The translations under genes and the position numbers were made by a program. This document shows, in pieces, positions 13,567-25,078 of a DNA stretch of 64,000 bases (position 1 is the stretch's first letter; each line of letters opens with the position of its first letter). Below the pieces are notes generated by a model, which was not told the origin of the DNA, searched no databases, and saw only the letters and a list, made by a program, of their open reading frames with translations. The DNA lies in NCBI GenBank assembly GCA_021209875.1, contig JAGYVD010000001.1, forward strand, positions 4,836,001 through 4,900,000, read 5' to 3'. The stretch comes from Rosellinia necatrix (Eukaryota > Ascomycota > Sordariomycetes > Xylariales > Xylariaceae).

Positions 13567-16500
13567 GTTGGCTTTGGGCGTGGCGTGCTTGCCCTTTCGG
13601 ACAATCACAGCGTTGGTTCGAAACCCGGCAGCGCTCTCGTATGGTTAGGAAATGGAAGGGCGGGACGGCGTCGTAAGGTTGAAAGGCTATGTTTGATTCT
13701 CGGCGACTTGGACGCCTGGATAAGGTTGATAGCGAGCGGGAGCGTTACGAGCTACCTCAGAGACTCCGGGTGGGAGTGGCAGCAGAGGCAGCGGAGGCAC
13801 CACTGAGCGTGATTGGGCTGGTTTATTTCTCTTACGCGGGAGCCCCTGACGCAAATACTACCGAGGATAACAAACTGCGGATGTGGAAAGCAGGGTAAAC
13901 GATAGACTATTAACACCACCAGAGCGAGTGAGGTGGTTTGACAATTAGAAAAGATATGGAACGAGAGCGTCGCTCGGCGATGGGGAGACGGAAAATGCAA
14001 GTTGCCAACTGTAGGATGGCAGTCGATCTGGGATGGATGACCGGCCGACAGCAGACTTGCTGTGGAAACGGAAAATAGAAGGGGGGACATGGGAGCAGTC
14101 GGGAGATGGCCGAGATCACTGTCCCCGAAGTACACAGTGTGAATACATTATTGTGGTCGATCATAGGTACATTCGTGCCTCGAGTGCGGCAGTGTACTGT
14201 AGTAGTGTATTATGCCAGCCTGCCACTAGCACTAGCACGCAGCCCTGTTTATGCTCCTTTATTCCTCTTGAAGCTTAGCGGTCTATTCCCGTCCAGCTTT
14301 TGCAATCTTTTCGGCTGCAAACTTCTGGCACAAATAACATTGGCGTCCATCATCTGCCAGCACCCCCCATCGATCGCAGCAGCCTGGGTATCATCGTTAT
14401 TATTTTCCTAAGTAGTGTAGTTACAGGGCACTTTTCCCTCCATCGCCATGTCGTTTTTTATTTTCTTTTTCCTTTTTTGTTTTCGTCTTGTCCACTCCCA
14501 GCGCCAACCCTTTTTCTCTGTTTCCAGCCTCAGGCCAGTTCGGGCCCGTATTCTTCCCGGTCGAACCGTGATGGATGATAATCGACCATTGACTTGTTTC
14601 CTAGCGGGAAGAGTACGTTATGAAGGGCGTGATTAGGTGGATGATACGAATCCGGGCGATATTGACAACCTGGAATAGGTCCTTCTGGCATGACCGACAG
14701 AGGGTTCGGCTAGGGCCGTCCAAGTAGAAAGGCGGCTTCGGAATACGAGGCGGCAAAAGTTGGAGGTGGAGTCCCGTGTTGCCAGATCCACTAATGAATT
14801 TATAACATTTGTAGCATACCTGACCTAGGACCCGTCCCCCCCATGCGGTTCAGAGCCTGGCAAGCCTAGCAGGCTCCGGGTCTGGCCCGGTGAAAACTCC
14901 TGTTCAACCCAGCATGTCATTTTTATCAGCACTGCCACACACACCAGCATGCAATACGAGACAACAGCTCAGACCTCCGCGCTCATCCCACCATGTACTA
15001 TTAGTACTCCTGCCACACTGGTCTGCATAAATTCCTCGCTCTTGCCCCGAAGCTTTCCTTTCTCTCCCTCTACTGTGAAGACAAACCATAATGAATCCAA
15101 AAAGGAATGTCTACCCTAGAAGGGCATTTTTGGGAACTAAGCTGTCAGATTTTGAGGCATCCTTGATAATTTGGCTTCATAGTGATGAACTTTCGGTATA
15201 CACAGTCAACTGGGCTCGAGTCCCTGCAGTAATTACTCACAGCAGGTTACTTGTAATAGCGGCAGTTTTAAGGGAGCCCATGATGTAACCGTCTAACCTG
15301 CATTGGTAACAGGTCTCCTTTACCCCATCGCACGCATCTCCCGCATTACTCATTTATCGTGGACTTTGAGAGAGAGGGATTTTTCCTTATTGCTAACTAG
15401 AAATATATATGGACTTGGGACATGCAATTAGGGCCGTCAGAAAAAAGTTAGTAGTTACTGGCAACTGGTTATAGATGTTGTTTTGCGATATGTGTCTTAT
15501 GCAGCTCGCCGATAATAAAGTGAGGCAGCGCATGAGAAGTTGGGGACACAGGGAATAGAATACGCGTCTCTGCAGCGTTCGGTCATCATCTCGTGTTCCC
15601 AAACGGGCATTGGACAAGTTGACGTGATCCGGCGCTGCAGACAATGGCCTACGTACTTGTACCTACTGTCGGTACCTAACCTAGCATACTAAACTACACG
15701 GTATGCAAGTACATAAGAGATGGCTGTCCCAGGCGAGGTACATAGTCTTGGCACATAGTCAATGCAGTCGCGGTGTTTGTTTACCCTTCGAGCTGACAGC
15801 TGATGGCATTCGCTGTCTAATGAGTCTGTTGGATCAATAGCTAATCCGCCTGTTCGTGGCGCCTTTTTAAAAATACAGCGTGCATGTGTGTATGGATGTA
15901 CATATGTATAGCTCCTTACGGTACAGCGGTATCCACCGCTCGCAGTAGTAGTTATGTACTACGGAGGCTAGGGGTTCATCTTGCAGCAGGTCCCGGCCAA
16001 TAAGCTGGAGGTGGTCATTTGGTTGATTTGGTTACCCAAGCGTGTGGAAAGAAAGTTGGAGCGCTACTTTTCATCTCTTCAGGCTCGATAGTCTGGTAAC
16101 GCAAGATTTGGGTCGTAACATAACGAACCGGCGATAATACCACTCTTCATGTATCGAGTATTTTACGGCATAAGAGTGCATGTGTCGACATCATTACTCT
16201 CGGGCAACTTTCTATTTGCAGTCAGGGTAACTAGTTTGGACTCGATGACCAAAGACCTCCTAAGAATACCGGGCATCGCTGTACTGTACGAAGCGTAGAG
16301 GTATCGATACACTATGCGAGTCGGGCGGAGATCTGCATTCTAGACTGTGTACATCCTTTAGGAGGCCAAGCATTGCCTAGAGCTCCATAGCGCGCAGCAA
16401 AGAAAAGAAAATGTGCTTAACAATCTGGTTGGTTAACCGTAAAGCCGGATCTTATCCCTGACGAGACTACTGAAATCGACGATCATCAACGAGCGTGCGC

Positions 16501-17375
16501 ACCCATAGGCATGCTACAACAGCTGAAGAGAAGTTATTTGAGCGCGGTGGTAGACGTGGGGAATAGTTGTGCACGATATTGATCGATCCGGCGTAAGGAT
16601 AATGAGAATAGGTTGTGTAGTTAGTGTAAGTTAAAGTTTATGTTCTCGTGGTGGTTATAGTGTGACATATACTGTACGACAGGATCGTCTTTGCAGCCAG
16701 TGGCCAAACACTTCAGGTTTCCACGGGCTGAGAGATGACGCTAGCTGAATCGGGTTCCATCTGAGTGGCATTGCACGCCCTGGACTAGCGGCACAGTAGC
16801 GCGAAGCATGCGCACAGTCTGCTCCTAACCCAGTACCTGGCAGCCCTGTACCTGGCGTGTGCCATGTATTTTTAAACCATGCGCATGGCGGAGGGAGAGG
16901 AGCCAACTTGCGCGCAAGCAGGTGGGTTCATGTCAATGACAATAAACCAATCCGGACATGGCCCATTTTCTCACCTGCCCTCGACTCTTATCCACCTATC
17001 CGAGCAACCAACGCCTGGGGGAGAAAGAAGACTTGACCCTATCTCTTTCCCTGACGTTCGCTCTTCATCCTGACCTCCCCATTTCGAGTTAATAGTCACA
17101 TTCGTTATTTTGTCCATTATTTACGTTCGCTACTGTAGGATACCTATACCTAATTACGCCTTCAGTCGCTCGTGTGATCTGCCTATCCCAGTGTCGAGCT
17201 GGCATCATAATAATCAGGGGTTGAGTTCTCTTGACACGGGCTCTCGACGCTGCCTCTCATCACATTGCCATTGTCAAACGAAGCCCTCGCTCGACAGCCC
17301 GTATACCATCGCTCATTTTGCTGCGGCTAACGCTTTCTTGAAGAGTGATCGCCGGCCTGTTGGCTTGAAACCATC
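13567..17375. promoter_or_regulatory. Divergent 3.8-kb intergenic region between class VII and class V chitin synthases
   Basis: This must hold both promoters and 5' leaders because the two genes are transcribed away from each other. No conserved ORF is seen; several short ORFs near either end are probably leader or chance sequence. A CT-rich tract lies at about 14440-14530. The last 300 bp before the class V ATG contain small upstream reading frames, so translational control is possible. No specific transcription factor site is claimed. Confidence 0.55.
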
Positions 17376-20300
17376 ATGGCTTTGCACCTCCCACCCATGG
17401 GCGGCGGCGGCAGCAGCAGCGGAGGAGCCCATACCCAACCCTCATTGCCGGCACTCCCTGCCCACCTTCAGTCTGACACCCACCTAACCGCACATCTGGC
17501 CAGCCGTTTTCATGTGGCCATTCCAACCGCGAGGCTATCATCTCATGGCCTCATCTCTCTCAACACCTATACATCATCGACAAAGGGTCTGGATGGGGGT
17601 TAGGAGGGTAGCGCCATGGCTGGCGCTGAGGATATAGCCGACAGGGCATACATTAGAATGGGACATCGCTCTGAGAACCAGGCTGTCCTCTTTCTGTGCG
17701 TCCCCATGCTTTTCAACAAATCAATCCATAACCCGAAGGACAACATGCTAACTATTGGCTTCGCAGAGGTGAATCAGGATCGGGGAAGACCACCATTCGA
17801 TCCCATCTTCTTACCGCGCTTCTTAACAAATCTTCCACCCCGTTATCGAGTAAAATTTCGCTAGCAGCTTATGTTTTCGACTCCCTAACAACGACTAAAA
17901 CGGCTACAACCCCCACGGCATCCAAAGCGGGTCTCTTTTATGAACTACAGTACGATACAGCATCAACAACAAACCCTCTTCTCATCGGTGGCAAACTCCT
18001 AGATCATAGGCTCGACCGAAGTAGGATTACATCTGTGCCAACAGGGGAGCGAAATTTCCACGTACTGTACTATCTTCTCGCTGGCACCAGTGATGCTGAG
18101 AAGACCCATCTGGGAATCGATAGCCCTAGAGATTCGGCCGGGCAACGGCGATGGAAATATTTGGGTCACCCTACACAGCTGAAGGTTGGTATAAACGACA
18201 CCGAAGGATTCCAGCTATTCAAGACCGCTCTTCGCAAGCTCGAGTTTCCAAGAAGCGAGATTGCCGAAATATGTCAAATTCTCGCTTGCATTCTGCATAT
18301 TGGCCAGCTCGAATTTGAATCATCTGCGAACACTCTGGCAACTGGCGACGACAGTGGCGGATTTTCGCATGAGGGTGCCCAGACAATTACTGCGGCGCGA
18401 AACAAGGATGTACTTGGTATCATTGCCGCTTTTCTAGGCGTGAGTTCCCAGGACCTACAAAATACTATGGGGTACAAGACAAAGATGATTCATCGTGAGA
18501 GAGTCACTGTCATGCTAGACCCGCAAGGAGCGCGTGCCAACGCCGATGAGCTAGCTCGCACGCTGTATTCACTACTCGTTGCGTACGTGATAGAGAACAT
18601 CAACCAAAAGATATGTGCTGCAGAAGAGTCTATTGTCAACACGATTGATATCATCGATTTCCCGGGCTTCTCACAACAAACCTCGACTGGCTCAGCTCTC
18701 GACCAGTTACTCAATAACGCGGCCATGGAATCGCTCTACAATCTCACTCTGCAGAATTTCTTCGATCGAAAAGCGGACATGCTAGACACAGAAGAAGTCA
18801 GCGTCCCTGCTACCAGTTACTTCGATAATTCAGATGCTGTCAAAGGCCTTTTGAAACCCACCAACGGGTTGCTCAGCATCCTGGATGATCAGACTCGCCG
18901 TAATCGCACAGATATGCAGCTTCTAGAAAGTCTCCGAAAACGATTCGAGGGCAAAAATCCAGCTATTGCTGTGGGCTCAGCCACTGCGAGACTTCCTGGT
19001 AGTAATTTCTTGTCTGAAAACACTGCGGCTACCTTCACGGTGAGGCATTTCGCCGGAGAGGTTGAGTATCCAATCAAGGGTCTTGTCGAAGAAAACGGCG
19101 AGGTCATTTCCGGGGATCTCATGAATCTCATTAAGTCCAGCAAGAGCGAATTCGTTGCGCGTCTTTTCGGACAAGAGGCGCTACAAACCATTATGCATCC
19201 ACAAGAGAAGACAACTGTTATGCAGGCCTCCGTTAGTTCTAAACCGATGCGAGCGCCGAGTGTCATGTCCAGAAAGGGGGGTCGGGCTATGCGTTCTCGC
19301 AGATTGCGGGAGGAATCGTTCGATGACGTAGACAGCGAGGCCGGCGATGCCCGAGGGCAGAGCCGGTCGAGAGAAGGTCAGAGCAAGACCATGCGCCCCT
19401 CTGAACAGGGTGCATCAGGCCAATTCCTATCGGCCTTGGAGAATGTCAAGCACGCTATCGCGTCTCCCAACACCAACAACTATTTCGTATTCTGCCTAAA
19501 ACCGAATGACCGGCGTATCGCGAACCAATTTGATAGCAAATGTGTTCGAGCACAAGTACAGACTTTTGGAATTGCCGAGATCAGTCAACGTCTCCGGTCC
19601 GCCGATTTCAGTGTTTTCCTGCCATTCGGTGAATTTCTCGGTCTTGCCGATGCTGAAACGATTTTTGTAGGCAGCGAGCGAGAGAAAGTTGAAGCTGTTG
19701 TGCAAAATAGGCAATGGCCGACCCATGAAGCGCACATTGGTTCTACAGGCATCTTTTTAAGCGAACGTTGCTGGATGGAGGTGGCTTCTTTGGGAGATGG
19801 CGCTTCTGCGTCTGGTCGATATCCATCGGATCAGGGAGACACACCTGGTGGTGATCCACAATTTGGTGTCTCTAAAGAGCAGCTTCTGTCTGTCGGCAAT
19901 ACACCTCAATACAGCGATAAACCCCGTGGAGGCTACTTCGGTAGTAACGACGTTGATACACGCTCTGAGGCTGGTGTGTCCGCTTTTGGTGGTGGTGATA
20001 TGTTCAAAAACCTCGACACCCGCGAACAAATGGCCGAACGCGGTAACGAGAAGTCGTTGGTTGAAGTCGAAGAATACAGAGACAGCGCCAGTCGAAAACG
20101 CTGGATTTTCGTGGTATATATGCTGACGTGGTTTGTGCCCGATTTTCTCATCCGCCACGTCGGACGCATGTCCCGGAAGGATGTGAGGATGGCTTGGCGA
20201 GAGAAATTAGCAATCAACTTCATCATCTGGTTTAGTTGTCTGTTCGCTACTTTCTTCATCATCGTTTTCCCAATGCTCATCTGCCCCAAGCAGTACGTAT

Positions 20301-23102
20301 TCAGCTCAGAAGAATTGTCACGGTACAATGGGCAAGATGGGCACAAGTCGTATGCTTCCATACGTGGTCAAGTCTTCGACATTGGGACGTACGCCCCGCA
20401 TCATTACCCATCTTATATCAGTACCAAAAAGCTCACGCAATATGCCGGTCTGGATATCACCGCCTTATTTCCCGTACAGGTCTCAGCACTCTGCCAAGGC
20501 AAGTCAGGAAAAGTCGATCCTTCGGTGCTCCTAGACTACAAGTCAACCAATGTCACCGGCTCAGCCAACGTGATTAACTCTCAGGACCTGAACTCTGTTT
20601 ACCATGACTACCGATATTTCACCTCCAAATACCAACCAGATTGGTTTTACGAAAGAATGGAAATTCTCAAAGGTGGCTGGAAAAAGGGCACAATAGGCTA
20701 CTCAGCGCAATATGTCAAGACCCTTGCTAGCAAGCAAAACCAGATTGCTATACTAAACGGCCGAGTTTACGACATGACCAAGTACATCGTCGGTGGCCGG
20801 CATGTTGAGGTGCCTGACGGTGCTGACAAACCTACCGATCCTGAAGTGGCAAATTTCATGGACGACACCGTCTTGACCCTTTTCACAGAGAGAGCTGGTA
20901 CCGATTTGACCGAGCTGTGGAACAGGGCTCCTATGAGCGACGATTTGCGTTCACGCATGCAACTATGTCTAGACAATCTTTTCTATGTCGGCGATGTTGA
21001 CACTCGTAACTCGGTGAAGTGTCAATTTGCCCAATACCTGATCCTGGCTGTGTCTATCATTCTTGTCAGTATTATTGGCTTCAAGTTTCTTGCCGCTCTC
21101 CAGTTCGGGGGGAAGAATATGCCTGAAGACATTGATAAGTTCGTCATGTGTCAAATCCCGGCCTACACTGAAGATGAGGACTCTCTTCGTCGAGCTATTG
21201 ACTCCGCCGCCCGTATGCGATACGACGATAAGCGTAAACTTTTGGTCGTCATTTGCGACGGCATGATTATCGGACAAGGAAATGATCGTCCAACGCCACG
21301 TATTGTCCTGGATATTCTTGGTGTCTCAGAAACAGTAGATCCGGAACCGCTTAGCTTTGAGTCGCTCGGCGAGGGTCTTAAACAGCACAATATGGGCAAG
21401 GTCTATTCTGGCCTATACGAAGTCCAGGGTCATATCGTTCCTTTCCTCGTGGTTGTTAAGGTTGGCAAACCGTCAGAAGTTTCACGCCCCGGTAATCGTG
21501 GCAAGCGGGATTCCCAAATGGTTCTCATGCGTTTCCTCAACCGCGTCCACTACAACCTACCGATGAGTCCGCTTGAACTAGAAATGTTCCATCAAATTCG
21601 CAACGTAATTGGCGTAAACCCTACCTTTTATGAATACATACTCCAAATCGATGCCGATACCGTTGTCGCCCCGGACTCAGCCACACGCATGGTCTCCGCA
21701 TTCTTGGATGATACCCGCTTGATCGCTTGTTGCGGCGAGACTGCCCTGACTAATTCTAAGTCTTCGTTCATTACCATGATTCAGGTGTATGAGTACTATA
21801 TTTCTCATAACTTGTCCAAGGCTTTCGAAAGCTTGTTTGGCAGTGTTACTTGTTTGCCAGGCTGTTTCTCTATGTACCGTATCCGCGCTGCCGATACTGG
21901 AAAGCCGCTTTTTGTCAGTCGCGAGGTTGTTGAGGATTATGCTACGATCCGCGTGGACACATTGCACATGAAGAATCTCCTGCATCTTGGCGAGGATCGA
22001 TACCTTACCACGCTACTCCTCAAGTACCATTCCAAGTACAAGACCAAGTATATCTTCCCAGCCAAAGCTTGGACTATTGCCCCGGATACATGGCAGGTGT
22101 TTATTTCACAGCGTCGTCGGTGGATCAATTCTACGGTGCACAACCTGATGGAGCTTGTCCCCATGTCGCAACTTTGCGGTTTCTGCTGCTTCAGTATGCG
22201 CTTTGTTGTGTTTATTGATTTGCTGTCCACGGTAGTACAACCAGTCACTATCGCGTACATCGTCTACCTCCTTGTTCTCGTTGGCACCTCTGCTACTATC
22301 ATTCCTATCACATCATTTATCTTGCTTGGTGCAATCTACGGTTTGCAAGCCATCATTTTCATTCTCCGTAGGCGTTGGGAAATGGTGGGATGGCTGATTC
22401 TTTATGTCCTGGCCGTTCCCGTCTACTCCTTTGGTCTGCCTCTCTACGCTTTTTGGCACATGGATGACTTCAACTGGGGTAATACTCGTGTCGTAGCCGG
22501 CGAGAAGGGTAAGAAGGTTGTCATTTCCGACGAGGGCAAGTTCGATCCTGCCTCCATTCCTCGCAAGAGGTGGGAAGAATACCAGGCCGAGCTATGGGAG
22601 GCGCAGACTTCCAAAGAAGATACCCGCTCCGAAATCAGTGGATTTAGTTACGCTACCAAGCCAGGCATGGACGCTGCTGTGTCTGAATATTACCACCCCC
22701 AGTCTCGCGCTGGTTCGACAATAGGAGTGATCCCCCCATACGACATGAAAAATCCCAACAATCTAAGCCGTATGTCCTTTGCTCCGACAGATAACAGGAT
22801 GAGCCAGTTCGGAGGCTCACAGTTTTTCGGCAAACATGGCGAGACCGAAATGATGGACATGGCATCTATGCCCAGCGATGATGCTCTTCTTGCTGAGATT
22901 CGTGAGATCCTGCGGACGGCCGATTTGATGACGGTCACCAAGAAAGGCATCAAACAGGAGTTAGAGAGACGATTCAACGTCCCTCTTGAATCCAGACGGG
23001 CGTACATTAACAGTGGTAAGTGTTGGCATAATATGATTCACCAAGGGCATTTCGCTAACGGATTTTCCAGCCACCGAAGCCCTGCTTTCTGGGCAGTTGT
23101 AG
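17376..23102 (+). CDS. csmA: Class V chitin synthase with myosin motor domain (CsmA type), frame interrupted by one TAG
   Basis: Chitin synthase carrying an N-terminal myosin-like motor that in relatives binds actin and directs the enzyme to growing tips. Exons 17376-17695, 17767-23015 and 23071-23102 give 1866 codons, the normal length for class V. The P-loop GESGSGKTT spans the first intron (residues 108-116). Further on: [16 protein letters not shown] and other motor motifs, membrane segments near 885, cytochrome b5-like [13 protein letters not shown] near 965, glycosyltransferase core from about 1231 with QIDADT (1398) and [13 protein letters not shown] (about 1554), C-terminal membrane segments, DEK domain, and the ending TEALLSGQL recovered only by splicing 23016-23070. 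Codon 76 (17601-17603) is TAG between [13 protein letters not shown] and [16 protein letters not shown], where relatives as I recall them have Lys. An ATG at 17616 could start a shorter product that keeps the P-loop. Confidence 0.92.
17601..17603 (+). other. In-frame TAG at codon 76 of the class V chitin synthase
   Basis: The frame opened at 17376 meets TAG here and continues at once with family-like residues in the same frame. No intron fits: the only GT..AG around it would be about 25 bp, below the fungal minimum. A single A-to-T change (AAG to TAG) would explain it. Candidates are a real nonsense allele, a base-call error, readthrough, or initiation at 17616. Confidence 0.85.
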
Positions 23103-23431
23103 GCGGCCCCTCGACGATTGGGTCAACATTGCTCGTTAGACTTCGGAGCGTAGATTTACATAAGGCCTTTCTTGGTAGGCCATATATTGTCGCGATGTAA
23201 CTGTGGCCTATTGGCAAACCCGGATGCATTTGGCAGGAGGTGTTACAATTTAAAAGGGACCTCCTATTGGATTTTTTGGTTTTCCGTTGAACTATAGGTA
23301 CTAAGAGCACGCGCATATAATAATAGGGTAACTACAATTTCTATGGTGTTCTACAGTCTCGTGACGATGATAGATTGTCTACGCTTGCAATCCTAGAGTG
23401 GCAATTCCAATCATATCACTTTTGCTTGGTC

Positions 23432-23455
23432 TTTTTTTTTTTTTTTTTTTTTTTT
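23432..23455 (+). repeat. Homopolymer T tract (24 T)
   Basis: Uninterrupted T run about 330 bp past the class V chitin synthase stop codon. Could be a reverse-oriented poly(A) tail of a decayed non-LTR insertion or simple slippage; no coding remnant adjoins it. Confidence 0.8.
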
Positions 23456-24369
23456 AATTAGGTGTGCGCTTCGTACAGTAAGTTGCTTTTTGCTGCCGGT
23501 GTGCTGAAGCTGAAGGTATTTGTTGTTTGAAGCTCGGGCATTGCCCCAGTCCGGACTCGTTTTTATGCACATCTTGCCCCATATTCCGTTTTGGCCTATT
23601 CCTATGACAGACGTCAGAGTTCAAATCCAACTGTACCAGCCGATCGCTTGCAACCTGAGACAACAGAAAAATGCCCCCCAAGGCCGGCCCGAAGGGGCCA
23701 ATTCGAAGCGCCGTCATCTTTTTTTTTTTTTTTTTACCATGGCCTATTAGAAACCTATGATAGGTTAGGTTAATGTTGTTGATGATGACTCTGGACATTA
23801 GTTTCATAGGATGAGGTTTGTTTGTTGTCGTCTTGCCCTTGTTCAGCTGCACGCATGCAGATATGCATGCACTATCTATTGTACTGTAACTCACTACCCG
23901 ATAGTTATAGCGCTCAGTAATTCTTCTTCAGCGCAATACCGGGGGGCTATCCCGGTAGCCTACACTACACCCGGTATTATGTAGTGTAAGTACGAAGTAC
24001 CTGGCATCTCCCCCGTCAAGGATGCCCCCTGCGCTCCTCTGGCGAGATTGTCAGAACCAAAACAAGCCGAGCCATGCTGCTAGTACGACTTTGTATTAAA
24101 GGGCTGATTCCCCCGTTCGGGACCCGTGGCCAACCAACCGCAGCCACGCTTCAGCAGGATGGCGACTGCAGTCCAGACCAGACCACTCTTTACCAGACAT
24201 CGTCGATACTCTAGTAGATGGGGTGCATTGTTGTCCATGTCTGGTCGGAACTTGGTTAGGGAGCATATGACGACACCTCACCGCCAATGAAGGAATGCTT
24301 GTTTATTTATCCAAGCTGCCTCTCTCGGTAAGTACGACTGCAACACTTCAGCTGTATATACTATTGGAT

Positions 24370-24620
24370 ACTACTGTTGCCCAAGTACCTAAGTAGGTAG
24401 CAGGGGCTTACATATGGAGTTAGCAGATTCCCCTAAATCATCAAGCTTAGGTACCTTCCTAGGTGCCTATCCAGAGTCTGCCCATAGTTAGGTATACCAC
24501 CTACATATATACAGTATCTACCTCGTACCTACCTACGTACCTAGGTACTTACTTACCTACCCAAGTAGTAGTAGTAATATTAACGTCTAGTCTAGGTAGG
24601 TACCTACCCAAGTTGCCTAG
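24370..24620. repeat. Cluster of CCTAGGTA-type short palindromes
   Basis: Many overlapping copies of CCTAGGTA, TACCTACC and GGTAGGTA occur within 250 bp, several as perfect palindromes such as GTACCTAGGTAC. The same motif class appears near 2.5-2.6, 3.8-3.95, 28.75 and 49.92 kb. Function unknown; such clusters are typical of intergenic DNA in some Sordariomycetes. Confidence 0.7.
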
Positions 24621-25078
24621 TGTGTAGTTATATGCCAACAATTTTTCTTCGCGGTTGGAAATTAACCAATCCCTGTACACTAAAGACCATAACTAGCCCA
24701 GGGACGGCAGCTTAATCCCTGTCAAACCGGCTGCCTCCTTCGCAGATCACTCCCAAATGTAACGCTACAACCGACCGAGGTACTCACCTACACGGGTACC
24801 CTGGGTCTAGACGGTCTGTATAAAACAATCAAAATCAAGAACTACCAAGTCTTGGTCGGTCTTGGTAGTTCCAACGACTACCGACCAGTTATGCCCAGTC
24901 GTGCATATCCGAGCATATTCGTGGCGTACATGGCGATTTCTCTTCGCGAACCGATCACCGACTAACTAACTACCTGTAATAACACCCATCAACCACATCT
25001 TCGTCTTCGCGGTTTAAGCCGATCCCCTAGCGGGACTTGACTGCCATTCTCCCTTCTCTCGATCCCTCCGCGTCGAAG

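Larger units (their letters stand above)
23103..25078. other. Intergenic region with poly-T tracts and CCTAGGTA cluster
   Basis: No gene recognised. Contents: 24 consecutive T at 23432-23455, a second T17-type tract near 23720-23736, and a dense run of TACCTAGGTA/ACCTACCTA motifs at 24370-24620. The last 250 bp form the upstream region of the exchanger gene. Confidence 0.6.

Noticed and set aside
13600..13640. GGTTCGAAACC resembling a tRNA B box
   Set aside because: No matching A box or cloverleaf upstream; it lies just ahead of the class VII start codon.
17110..17487. 125-aa ORF before the class V gene
   Set aside because: It overlaps the true start in another frame and is low complexity (poly-Ala from GCA/GCG repeats).
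25037..25078. Exchanger start upstream of 25079
   Set aside because: That frame begins with a non-ATG codon; the first ATG is at 25079.
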